Assembly (NCBI RefSeq): GCF_039655745.1
Contig: NZ_JBBYXI010000002.1
Coordinates: 753,446 to 817,445 of the forward strand
Length of the DNA: 64,000 nucleotides
Source of the DNA: Hohaiivirga grylli
GTDB lineage: Bacteria; Pseudomonadota; Alphaproteobacteria; Rhizobiales; Beijerinckiaceae
Direction of reading: 5' to 3'
The translations under genes and the position numbers were made by a program. Positions 17,175 to 25,475 of this stretch are shown here, piece after piece (position 1 is the stretch's first letter; each line of letters begins with the position of its first letter). The notes under the pieces are model-generated. The model saw only the letters and a list, made by a program, of their open reading frames with translations. It did not search any database and was not told the origin of the DNA.

Positions 17175-18124
17175 GCATTCTTTGCCTTAAGCAGAAGATA
17201 GAGGAAGTACAGACCTCCAACGAAGTTAATGATGACGCTCAACGGTGTCCGGAACATCAAAATTCTTTCTGTCAGCAGCATTCCAAGAAGCAGCACGGTA
17301 ACTGCCACCAGAATAGCCCCAAATGCCAGAATATGGTGCCGGTATGTCTTGAAAAGCGCACGCGCCAGACTGACCACCAGAATTCCCAGAAATGTTATGG
17401 GTCCGACAAGTACCGTCGCAACAGAAGTCATAACCGCAATAGAAATCAGTGAGCGCAGAACAAGCCCGCGGTAATTCACGCCCAGATTAATGGCATGCGT
17501 GCGCCCTAAACTCAGAACATCAAGTGCCCGGAAATCCCGTACAGTCATTATGAGTAATGCAACAATGATGGGGGCTGCAATCCAGAGCAGGTCAAGATTG
17601 ATCCTATTGAATGTTGCGAACATCCGTCCTTCAAGTACGGAATATTCATTTGGGTCAATAATTACCTGCATGAAGTCCGCAAGCCCGCTGAACACGGTGC
17701 CAAAGACAAAGCCAACCAGAACCAGAAAATAAATATTCTGATCATCCCTCCGGAACATCAGCAGGAAAAGAAGGGTTGAAGCGCCAACCATAAGCAGCAA
17801 TGTCATCAGAAAGCCCGGCACATCACTAATCATCACAAGATGGCCGCTTCCCAGTGCAAAAACGACGATTGTCTGGAGAAACAGATAAAGACTATCCAGC
17901 CCCATGATACTGGGCGTCAGAATATGATTTGTTGTTATTGTCTGAAAGACAACAGATGACAGAGCAATGGCTGTCCCAACCAGAATGATGGCACTGACAA
18001 TCTTTATCCGCCGCGGAAAACTAAAGCCCCAGCTTTCCCATGAAAGCCCGACAAATACATAGGCTAGCAGCAAAGCCACGTAGGCCAGAGAAAGGACTGC
18101 AAATATCTTTGTGTTACGAGGCAA
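17171..18124 (-). CDS. Siderophore ABC transporter, permease 2 (FecCD family)
   Basis: A FecCD-family inner-membrane permease of about 317 residues with eight to ten hydrophobic segments and the conserved GPITFLGILVVSLAR motif that contacts the ATPase. I place the start at TTG 18124: AGGAG lies about 8 nt upstream, and an ATG start at 18166 would overlap the upstream gene by 53 nt. With TTG the overlap is 11 nt. LSLGRTHAINLGVN and the C-terminal end are typical for the family. It pairs with the next permease to form the heterodimeric channel. Confidence 0.9.
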   Translation of the reverse strand: MPRNTKIFAVLSLAYVALLLAYVFVGLSWESWGFSFPRRIKIVSAIILVGTAIALSSVVFQTITTNHILTPSIMGLDSLYLFLQTIVVFALGSGHLVMISDVPGFLMTLLLMVGASTLLFLLMFRRDDQNIYFLVLVGFVFGTVFSGLADFMQVIIDPNEYSVLEGRMFATFNRINLDLLWIAAPIIVALLIMTVRDFRALDVLSLGRTHAINLGVNYRGLVLRSLISIAVMTSVATVLVGPITFLGILVVSLARALFKTYRHHILAFGAILVAVTVLLLGMLLTERILMFRTPLSVIINFVGGLYFLYLLLKAKNA

Positions 18125-19091
18125 GGCTTTTTCTCCTGAACAGGAGATAGAGGAACAGCCCCCCACCTACGACGCTGAAGATAATTCCGATTGGAATTTC
18201 ATACGGATAGATTATCAGCCGACCCAGAATATCACAGACCAGAACCAATACGGCACCCAGCCAGGCCGTATCGAACAATGTATTCTTGAGAGAATCTCCT
18301 TGATAGATACGCACCAGATTTGGCACCACGAGTCCAAGAAACGGGATATTTCCAACCCCTACAATTGTAACTGAAGAGATGACAGCAACAATCAATAAAC
18401 CAACACGCACAACCCCGGCATGATTCAGGCCCAATCCGGTACTCATAGTCTTGCCCATACCAACAATGGTAAAACGATCAGCATAGAGATAGCAGAGGAT
18501 CATAAATGGAACACTGATGTGCAAGAGCTCATAACTATCTTTGATAACGAGTGAGAAATTACCCTGTAACCATGAAGCCATGTTCTGCATAACATCATTG
18601 CCATAAGCAAAGAACAGTGTAATGGCATTCACGACCCCACCGAGCATCATACCAGCCAAAGGCACAAAGATAATATTGCGTGACTGAATGCGTTCAACAA
18701 TTGCAAGGAATAAGGCCGTACCGAAAAGCGAAACCAGAAAGGCTGCTGCAACACGCAAGAACGGCGGAATATCCGGGAAAACCAGAATAGCCATCATCAC
18801 ACCGAGACGGCACCACTCCATTGTTCCCGCTGTTGTTGGAGAAACAAACCGGTTTCGCGTAATGCTCTGCATAATGATACCGGCAATTGCTAAACTGCTT
18901 CCGGTAATCACAATGCTGATCAAACGCGGAACACGACTGATCAGCAGAATGCGTATCTGTTCGGGGTCAAGCTTGAGTACACCAAGAAGAGCGACTTCTG
19001 TTACGCCAATAAACAGTGATATAAGGGCCAACACAATCAAAAATGCCCATTGTATCTGGCGCAACCATTTCACTTGAATATGATTGTACAT
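18114..19091 (-). CDS. Siderophore ABC transporter, permease 1 (FecCD family)
   Basis: The first gene of the operon, a FecCD permease of about 325 residues. ATG at 19091 is preferred to 19163 because it puts the usual short cytoplasmic tail (MYNHIQVKWLRQ) before the first membrane segment. Motifs seen are SRVPRLISIVITGSSLAIAG near the N-terminus and the ATPase-contact loop VGNIPFLGLVVPNLVR. No TonB-dependent receptor or siderophore synthesis gene lies nearby, so the outer-membrane part of the system must be elsewhere. Confidence 0.9.
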   Translation of the reverse strand: MYNHIQVKWLRQIQWAFLIVLALISLFIGVTEVALLGVLKLDPEQIRILLISRVPRLISIVITGSSLAIAGIIMQSITRNRFVSPTTAGTMEWCRLGVMMAILVFPDIPPFLRVAAAFLVSLFGTALFLAIVERIQSRNIIFVPLAGMMLGGVVNAITLFFAYGNDVMQNMASWLQGNFSLVIKDSYELLHISVPFMILCYLYADRFTIVGMGKTMSTGLGLNHAGVVRVGLLIVAVISSVTIVGVGNIPFLGLVVPNLVRIYQGDSLKNTLFDTAWLGAVLVLVCDILGRLIIYPYEIPIGIIFSVVGGGLFLYLLFRRKSLAS

Positions 19092-19150
19092 ACCAGATAC
19101 TGCCTTTCTCCACCGAAAGAAGGAAAGAAATGGACAAGGCAAAAGCCCTA

Positions 19151-19195
19151 TGATGTAGATCAATGTGTGTTAGCCCAGCGGCCCTGCTATGACAA
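19151..19195 (-). promoter_or_regulatory. Candidate promoter and operator of the siderophore operon
   Basis: On the minus strand TTGTCA (19195-19190) and TAACAC (19172-19167) are 17 nt apart, 76 nt or more before the first permease. Just downstream lies an interrupted palindrome TGATGTAGATCA (19151-19162) that would overlap the transcription start. It does not match a Fur or Irr consensus well. Read by eye. Confidence 0.35.
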
Positions 19196-19219
19196 CGGAA
19201 TAACCTGAAAAAAATCCAT

Positions 19220-19873
19220 ATGAATCTACCACTTCCGGATATAACCCCAGAAATTCTGCTAAGAGCTTATCAGGCTGGAATCTTTCCAATGTCTGACGCC
19301 GCTGATGATCCCTCATTATTTTGGGTTGAGCCAAAAAAACGAGGCATCATTCCCCTTGATGACTTCCATCTTTCAAAGCGCCTTGCAAAGACATTGCGCA
19401 CCACTCCATTTGAAATCAGAATAGATTCCGATTTTCAGGGTGTTATCGAAGGATGCTCAACAACAAGAAGAGATGGTGACGGCACCTGGATCAACGCGCG
19501 CATCAAAGAACTCTATGGAGAGCTCTTTAACTTAGGCTTCTGCCACACGGTTGAAGTCTACAATGAGGGAAATATGGTTGGAGGCCTCTACGGGATCAGC
19601 CTCGCCTCAGCATTTTTTGGTGAGAGCATGTTTCACCGTGCAACGGATGCATCAAAAATTGCTCTTTGTTATCTGGTCGCCACTCTTAAGAGCAATGGTT
19701 TCACCCTATTGGACACCCAGTTCCAGACGGATCACCTTGCGCAATTCGGAACGATTGAGATCAGCCAGAAGAGCTACCTGAAACGTCTACATCAGGCATT
19801 ATCAATTGCGGCCCACTGGCCAACGGAGCAAAAACTCTCCGGACAGGATGTCGTTGAAATACTGCGAAGCTAA
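19220..19873 (+). CDS. aat: Leucyl/phenylalanyl-tRNA--protein transferase
   Basis: A 217-residue GNAT-fold enzyme that adds Leu or Phe from aminoacyl-tRNA to proteins starting with Arg or Lys, marking them for ClpS/ClpAP in the N-degron pathway. Family motifs are visible: AYQAGIFPM near the N-terminus, FWVEPKKRGIIPLDDFHLSKR, TWINARIKELYGELFNLG, and GGLYGISLASAFFGESMFHR. Full length. It diverges from the siderophore operon and converges on the DUF2155 gene, 7 nt away. Confidence 0.95.
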   Translation: MNLPLPDITPEILLRAYQAGIFPMSDAADDPSLFWVEPKKRGIIPLDDFHLSKRLAKTLRTTPFEIRIDSDFQGVIEGCSTTRRDGDGTWINARIKELYGELFNLGFCHTVEVYNEGNMVGGLYGISLASAFFGESMFHRATDASKIALCYLVATLKSNGFTLLDTQFQTDHLAQFGTIEISQKSYLKRLHQALSIAAHWPTEQKLSGQDVVEILRS

Positions 19874-19880
19874 CCCTGCC

Positions 19881-20342
19881 TTATCTGGCAGGCGTTTCTT
19901 TAATGATATCTTTGCCGCCCTTGCATTCGAGCAGCCATACGTCAAAGACTGGATGCTCGACACCATGAAGACCTGGGCTTGAAGCAAACATCCACCCTGA
20001 AAAGATACCTTTAATTTCGTTATCAAGTGTAACTTCGTCTACTTCAACGAAAGCTGTCGTATTAGGTGTTTCTGTTGCTGGGCGGCTGTAACAGACCCGT
20101 GGTGTTATCTGAAGCGCACCAAAACGCACTGTCTCATCAATATTAACTTCGAAGGAGATAATACGTCCTGTTATCTTGTCCAGACCGGAAAAGACGGCAA
20201 TCGGGTTCTTGATTTTATCAGCGTGTGCTGGAGCAATCAACATACCAAGACATAAACCGTTTACTGCCAGCAGAGCTGCAAGCTTTTTCAGGCTTAAGAT
20301 TGTACGAATCGCTTTAGAAAACCGGAACACGAATAAATCCAT
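19881..20342 (-). CDS. DUF2155 family secreted protein
   Basis: A 153-residue protein with an N-terminal signal region (about 1-41, ending APAHA) and a mature part matching my memory of the DUF2155 family: KITGRIISFEVNIDETVRFGALQITPRVCY and GWMFASSPGLHGVEHPVFDVWL. Two cysteines (in RVCYSR and LLECKGG) could form a disulfide. The family is widespread in alphaproteobacteria beside aat and the NDUFA12-like gene. Its function is not known to me. Confidence 0.88.
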   Translation of the reverse strand: MDLFVFRFSKAIRTILSLKKLAALLAVNGLCLGMLIAPAHADKIKNPIAVFSGLDKITGRIISFEVNIDETVRFGALQITPRVCYSRPATETPNTTAFVEVDEVTLDNEIKGIFSGWMFASSPGLHGVEHPVFDVWLLECKGGKDIIKETPAR

Positions 20343-20491
20343 CTGAAATCATATTTCCAAAGACTGCTTCTTTCAGCAGCTCAGATACTTACCAAATGTG
20401 GCGTTAACACGGGAGCGGATTTCATCAAAGTTTAATTTTAAACTTTCGGCACTTTCCCACGCCCTTACAGTGCAGATACCTTTATACCAAT

Positions 20492-20515
20492 AAAAAAGGG
20501 GAAGTTCCCTTCCCC
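20492..20515 (-). terminator. Terminator of the NDUFA12-like gene
   Basis: A 7-bp stem pairs 20498-20504 with 20509-20515. On the minus strand it is followed by six T. It lies 14 nt past the end of the NDUFA12-like gene. Confidence 0.8.
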
Positions 20516-20528
20516 TCAATCTTTAAAC

Positions 20529-20939
20529 TTATTGTGGCGGTGCCCAGGGAGCGTATCCTGCTGCAGGTGCAGCTGGAGATGGCTCAGCCAGTTGAGACCC
20601 TTTAGGGCGATATGCCTCCGCAGTACCTGTCATATTAGGCTTATGGGGCATTTCCCATTCACGCGGAGTATACTCTTCCTCGGAAGGTGGAACATCCTCT
20701 GTGTGTGTCAACCAAGAGCGCCATGCTGGCGGAACCTTACTGGCCTCAACAACGCCATTATAGATCACCCAGCGCCGCTCCGGACCAACTGACGGATCCA
20801 GAACTGGGCCCTGAGCCCGATAGTAGCGATTCCCGAATTCGTCGGTTCCGACAAACTGCCCCTTACGCCAAGTGAAGAATCGTGTGCCAAGTGTCTGGCC
20901 ATTCCACCAGGTAAAGAACTGCAAGAAAAAGTTTTTCAT
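20529..20939 (-). CDS. NDUFA12-like (B17.2) accessory subunit of respiratory complex I
   Basis: A 136-residue homologue of the mitochondrial complex I subunit NDUFA12/B17.2, found in alphaproteobacteria. Conserved features are WWNGQTLGTRFFTWRKGQFVGTDEFGNRYY, RRWVIYNG, PPAWRSWLTHT and PHKPNMTGT. The last 25 residues are a Pro/Ala-rich tail. It should sit on the cytoplasmic arm of NADH:quinone oxidoreductase. No nuo genes are nearby, as is usual for this gene. Confidence 0.93.
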   Translation of the reverse strand: MKNFFLQFFTWWNGQTLGTRFFTWRKGQFVGTDEFGNRYYRAQGPVLDPSVGPERRWVIYNGVVEASKVPPAWRSWLTHTEDVPPSEEEYTPREWEMPHKPNMTGTAEAYRPKGSQLAEPSPAAPAAGYAPWAPPQ

Positions 20940-21495
20940 ATTTCATGCGCCTATAGCTAAGTTGCCGGAATATGGCGCTCAATGGAGATGAAGTCCAGTA
21001 TTTTTCTAAGCTTCAAATACGGAGCGCAGCATTCTTTCGGCTACCTTATAGCTCAAATTCGATTCGAGAGTAGGCACAAGTTACAAAAACAGGCCTTTTT
21101 ACGGCATAACAATAGATATTATCAAAAAATCATTTTAAATTCATGACGTTAAGTAATCATGCAATTTTTGCATATGTGCCATGCTATTTTTAATGACACC
21201 CCTACTTTCGTTTGTTAACCTGTCATTAACAAATATCCACAACACTGCCCATACCACAACATATATGGTGCGACGCGCAATCGTGATACTAATTCTTGAC
21301 GAAGCAGGCCATAAGGGAATAGGTTCAAATCAACTTGCTGATCAACTGATCTTGGCCAGTCGTTTTGTCTCCCATGTATGCGTTTAAAATGTGCCGTTGT
21401 CTGGCGCGTTAGGGGAAGCATGCATCAAGTATCTTGGGGTGGGAGTGAATTGCAGTCGTTCGGATACGGGAGACTGCGCCAGATAATTTTTAGAG
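20940..21495 (+). promoter_or_regulatory. Upstream region of nrdJ with NrdR-like box
   Basis: About 560 nt without a gene I can support; small frames here lack recognisable products. At 21256-21271 the sequence ACAACATATATGGTGC matches 12 of 16 positions of the NrdR box as I remember it, with a perfect CATATATG core. I see no second box at the usual 31-32 bp spacing. A possible -35, TTGACG, lies at 21296-21301 with only a weak -10. A near DnaA-box (AATATCCACA) at about 21231-21240 has one mismatch in its last nine bases. Confidence 0.35.
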
Positions 21496-21546
21496 GTTAC
21501 AGCTGCTCATGCACAAATGCATGAGCTGATGTAACTTTCCGTTTTT
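21496..21546 (+). promoter_or_regulatory. Leader hairpin directly before nrdJ
   Basis: A 15-bp stem in two blocks: 21496-21501 pairs with 21530-21535 and 21505-21513 with 21518-21526, closed by CAAA, with a symmetric 3x3 internal loop. It is followed by CTTTCCGTTTTT up to 21546, then GAGG and the nrdJ ATG at 21562. It could act as an attenuator, block translation or protect the 5' end. Confidence 0.5.
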
Positions 21547-21561
21547 GAGGACTTCAGTACT

Positions 21562-24500
21562 ATGCGGATAGATCGCCGTTATACAACAGAGGGAACATCT
21601 CCCTACTCCGCAATGAATTTTCGTTCGGCAACAAGCGAAATTCGCAATCCCGACGGATCAACCGTTTTCAAGCTCGACAACATCGAAGTTCCAGAAAGCT
21701 GGAGCCAGGTTGCTTGCGACGTTCTTGCCCAGAAATACTTTCGTAAGGCTGGCGTCCCTGCACGCCTGAAGAAAGTTGAAGAGAACGATGTTCCTTCATG
21801 GTTGTGGCGCTCGGTCGCTGATCAGGCTGCCCTTGAAGAGCTGCCAGAGAATGAGCGTTATGGTTCAGAAATTTCCTCAAAGCAGGTTTTTGACCGCTTA
21901 GCCGGATGCTGGACATACTGGGGCTGGAAAGGTGGATACTTCTCCAGCGAAGCAGATGCTCAGGCTTTCTATGATGAACTGCGTTATATGCTCGCCAATC
22001 AGATGGTTGCGCCGAACTCCCCTCAGTGGTTCAACACAGGTCTGCATTGGGCATATGGCATTGACGGTCCAAGTCAGGGCCATTTCTACGTCGACTATAA
22101 GACCGGCAAGCTTGTAAAATCGAAGTCCTCTTATGAGCACCCACAGCCGCACGCCTGCTTTATTCAGTCTGTTGCCGATGATCTCGTCAATGAAGGCGGC
22201 ATTATGGATCTCTGGATTCGTGAAGCCCGCCTCTTCAAATATGGCTCAGGTACAGGTTCCAACTTCTCTGACCTGCGTGGCATTGGTGAGAAGCTTGCTG
22301 GTGGTGGCCGTTCCTCCGGCCTCATGAGCTTTCTGAAAATTGGTGACCGCGCAGCGGGTGCCATCAAGTCTGGTGGTACAACACGCCGTGCAGCTAAAAT
22401 GGTTGTTGTCGATATCAATCACCCAGATATTGAAGAATACATCGGCTGGAAGGTTAAAGAAGAGCAGAAGGTTGCGGCCCTTGTTACCGGCTCCAAGGTT
22501 GCCAGCAAGCATCTTAAAGCCATCATGAAGGCCTGCACAAACTGTGAAGGCGAAGGTGATTCCTGCTTCAATCCAGAGAAGAACCCAGCTCTCAAGCGCG
22601 AAATTAAAGCAGCCCGCAAGGCTTTCGTTCCGGACAACTATGTCCAGCGTGTTATCCAGTTTGCCCGTCAGGGTTACACGGACATCGAATTCCCTGTTTA
22701 CGATACAGACTGGGATTCTGAAGCTTACCTCACTGTTGCTGGTCAGAACTCCAACAACTCCGTCAGCATTACGGACGACTTCCTCCGTGCCGTCGATGCG
22801 GACGCCGATTGGAACCTGATCCGCCGTACAGATGGTGGAGTTGCCAAAACTCTTAAAGCCCGTGATCTGTGGGATAGCATCGGCTATGCTGCCTGGGCTT
22901 CTGCTGACCCAGGTCTGCACTTCAACACAACAATGAACGACTGGCACACCTGCCCTGCTGGTGGTCGCATCCGTGCATCCAACCCATGCTCGGAATATAT
23001 GTTCCTTGATGATACAGCCTGTAACCTGGCTTCTGCCAACCTGCTGACATTCTTTGATCGTGAAACCAGAAAGTTCGACTCTGCAAGCTTTGAGCATGCA
23101 TGCCGTCTCTGGACAATCGTTCTTGAAATCTCGGTTCTGATGGCTCAGTTCCCATCCAAGCAGATTGCAGAACTCTCTTATGAATACCGTACTCTTGGTC
23201 TGGGCTATGCCAACATCGGCGGCCTCCTGATGACCATGGGTCTGCCTTATGATTCTGCCGAAGGTCGCGCCATTGGCGGTGCCATCACGGCAATCATGAC
23301 AGGTATTGCATATGCAACATCTGCGGAAATGGCTAAAGAACTCGGCCCATTCCCACAGTATGGCAAAAATGCCCAGCACATGCTCCGCGTCATTCGCAAC
23401 CATCGCAATGCTGCTCATGGCAATGCCGATGGTTATGAGAAGCTGTTCATTAATCCGGTTCCGCTTGATCACAAGTCCTGTCAGGATCAGGATCTCATCC
23501 AGCATGCTATGGCCGCTTGGGATAAGGCTCTCGACCTTGGTAAGCAGCATGGTTACCGCAACGCCCAGACAACCGTTATTGCACCAACAGGTACAATCGG
23601 TCTGGTCATGGACTGCGACACCACGGGTATTGAGCCTGACTTCGCTCTGGTGAAGTTCAAGAAACTGGCCGGTGGTGGTTACTTTAAGATTATCAACCGT
23701 GCTGTTCCGGATGCCTTACGCGCTTTGGGCTATGGCGAAGCTGAAATCGCTGAAATCGAAGCCTATGCCGTTGGTCACGGTTCACTCCGTCAGGCTCCTG
23801 CCATCAATCACACCACTCTGGCTGCCAAGGGCTTCACAGAAGAGAAGCTCGAAGCCATCGAACAGGGCCTGAAATCTGCATTCGATATCAAGTTCGTTTT
23901 CAACAAATGGACAATCGGTGAAGACTTCCTGACCCAGACACTCAAGGTTCCGGCAGATAAGCTCAATGATCCTTCTTTCGAGCTGCTTCCATTCCTTGGT
24001 TTCTCGAAGGCTGACATTGAATCTGCTAACGTCCATGTCTGTGGTGCGATGACCCTTGAAGGCGCGCCTCACCTCAAGACAGAGCATTACGCTGTCTTCG
24101 ATTGCGCCAACCCATGCGGCCGCATCGGCAAGCGCTATCTGTCGGTTGAAAGCCACATCCACATGATGGCTGCTGCCCAGCCATTCATTTCCGGTGCTAT
24201 CTCCAAGACAATCAACATGCCAAACGAGGCAACCGTTGAAGATTGTAAGAGCGCCTACATGCTGTCATGGAAACTCGCCCTGAAGGCTAACGCCCTCTAT
24301 CGCGACGGTTCCAAGCTGTCCCAGCCTCTGAACTCCGCCCTCATCAGCGATGATGAAGACGAAGCTGATGAAGCAATCGAGCAGCTCATTGCTCAGCCAT
24401 CTGCTGCAAAAGCTGCCAATATTGCCGAAAAGATCGTTGAACGGATCGTTGAACGTGTTGAGCATATTCGTGAACGCGAAAAGATGCCGGCCCGCCGTAA

Positions 24501-25275
24501 GGGTTACACCCAGAAGGCAAGCGTTGGCGGCCACAAGGTCTACCTGCGTACAGGCGAATATGATGATGGCCGTCTCGGTGAAATCTTCATCGATATGCAT
24601 AAGGAAGGCGCTGCTTTCCGTGCAATGATGAACAACTTCGCAATTGCAGTCTCTCTCGGCCTGCAGTACGGCGTGCCATTGGAAGAATATGTAGAAGCCT
24701 TTACCTTCACACGCTTCGAGCCAGCTGGTTTTGTTCAGGGCAACGAACGTATCAAGAATGCGACATCCATTCTTGACTACATCTTCCGTGAACTTGCAGT
24801 GTCGTACATCGGACGTAATGATCTGGCTCATGTTGATCCATCAGATATCGGTCACGATGCGATGGGCAGTGGTGAACAGCAGTCCAAGGCTCCGGAGCCT
24901 GCCGTTCAGATGATTTCCCGTGGCTTTACACGCGGAAAGACAGATCATCGGTTCCTGCTGGTTGCAGACAATGCAATGACAGCCAGAAACTTCACCTCTT
25001 CCGGCTCTTCCCTGCATTCGGTTGGTGCCGTTGCTCTGAAAGAAGAAGACAGCCAAGAAGAGAACAAGGAAGTTGACGCTGTGATTGAAAAGCTTGGTTT
25101 TACAGCTCCTGCTGAATCACCAACCAACATCCGCTCAGTGGATGATCGTCGTGCAGAAGCCCGCATGAAGGGTTATGTCGGCGAGGCTTGCCCGGAATGT
25201 GCAAACTTCACACTGGTTCGTAACGGCACCTGCCTGAAGTGCGATACCTGCGGTTCTACAACCGGTTGTTCATAA
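21562..25275 (+). CDS. nrdJ: Adenosylcobalamin-dependent ribonucleotide reductase (class II)
   Basis: A 1237-residue class II reductase that converts ribonucleotides to deoxyribonucleotides with a thiyl radical made from adenosylcobalamin, with or without oxygen. The catalytic barrel shows NPCSEYMFLDDTACNLASANL and the phosphate loop PTGTIGLVMDCD. The C-terminal tail carries redox cysteines in CPECANF and CLKCDTCGSTTGCS. Length fits the long alphaproteobacterial form, and I see no intein. GAGG lies 11 nt before the ATG. Upstream are a leader hairpin and an NrdR-like box; downstream a strong terminator. Antisense frames within it, one over 400 residues, are shadows. Confidence 0.97.
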   Translation: MRIDRRYTTEGTSPYSAMNFRSATSEIRNPDGSTVFKLDNIEVPESWSQVACDVLAQKYFRKAGVPARLKKVEENDVPSWLWRSVADQAALEELPENERYGSEISSKQVFDRLAGCWTYWGWKGGYFSSEADAQAFYDELRYMLANQMVAPNSPQWFNTGLHWAYGIDGPSQGHFYVDYKTGKLVKSKSSYEHPQPHACFIQSVADDLVNEGGIMDLWIREARLFKYGSGTGSNFSDLRGIGEKLAGGGRSSGLMSFLKIGDRAAGAIKSGGTTRRAAKMVVVDINHPDIEEYIGWKVKEEQKVAALVTGSKVASKHLKAIMKACTNCEGEGDSCFNPEKNPALKREIKAARKAFVPDNYVQRVIQFARQGYTDIEFPVYDTDWDSEAYLTVAGQNSNNSVSITDDFLRAVDADADWNLIRRTDGGVAKTLKARDLWDSIGYAAWASADPGLHFNTTMNDWHTCPAGGRIRASNPCSEYMFLDDTACNLASANLLTFFDRETRKFDSASFEHACRLWTIVLEISVLMAQFPSKQIAELSYEYRTLGLGYANIGGLLMTMGLPYDSAEGRAIGGAITAIMTGIAYATSAEMAKELGPFPQYGKNAQHMLRVIRNHRNAAHGNADGYEKLFINPVPLDHKSCQDQDLIQHAMAAWDKALDLGKQHGYRNAQTTVIAPTGTIGLVMDCDTTGIEPDFALVKFKKLAGGGYFKIINRAVPDALRALGYGEAEIAEIEAYAVGHGSLRQAPAINHTTLAAKGFTEEKLEAIEQGLKSAFDIKFVFNKWTIGEDFLTQTLKVPADKLNDPSFELLPFLGFSKADIESANVHVCGAMTLEGAPHLKTEHYAVFDCANPCGRIGKRYLSVESHIHMMAAAQPFISGAISKTINMPNEATVEDCKSAYMLSWKLALKANALYRDGSKLSQPLNSALISDDEDEADEAIEQLIAQPSAAKAANIAEKIVERIVERVEHIREREKMPARRKGYTQKASVGGHKVYLRTGEYDDGRLGEIFIDMHKEGAAFRAMMNNFAIAVSLGLQYGVPLEEYVEAFTFTRFEPAGFVQGNERIKNATSILDYIFRELAVSYIGRNDLAHVDPSDIGHDAMGSGEQQSKAPEPAVQMISRGFTRGKTDHRFLLVADNAMTARNFTSSGSSLHSVGAVALKEEDSQEENKEVDAVIEKLGFTAPAESPTNIRSVDDRRAEARMKGYVGEACPECANFTLVRNGTCLKCDTCGSTTGCS

Positions 25276-25296
25276 GTCATTACTTATTAAGACAGA

Positions 25297-25323
25297 AACG
25301 CCGCTCACTGAGCGGCGTTTTTT
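25297..25323 (+). terminator. nrdJ terminator
   Basis: A 10-bp stem pairs 25297-25306 with 25310-25319 around a 3-nt loop and runs into a T tract ending at 25323, about 20 nt after the nrdJ stop. Confidence 0.93.
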
Positions 25324-25475
25324 ATGATCTATGCTATGAAAAATTTCTGAATATGTTCAAAACAGGTGCGCGACTACACGCACCGTTGTGCTCTACCCTG
25401 CACAATGCAATGCTGAAAATCTATATGAGAGGTCTCGAAAATTGACCTCCAACCAAAGTGAGCAGGAGATATCTA

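Noticed and set aside
21228..21243. Second NrdR box or DnaA box near 21230
   Set aside because: The NrdR match is poor and the spacing of 28 bp is wrong; one near DnaA-box with a mismatch is expected by chance.
21181..21540. Cobalamin riboswitch before nrdJ
   Set aside because: The gene uses B12, but I see no B12-box or the multi-stem layout of a cobalamin riboswitch; only one hairpin is clear. A covariance-model scan would settle it.
22246..23550. 434-residue frame antisense to nrdJ
   Set aside because: It is a mirror of strongly codon-biased nrdJ sequence; the product resembles no family, and nrdJ motifs are intact on the other strand.
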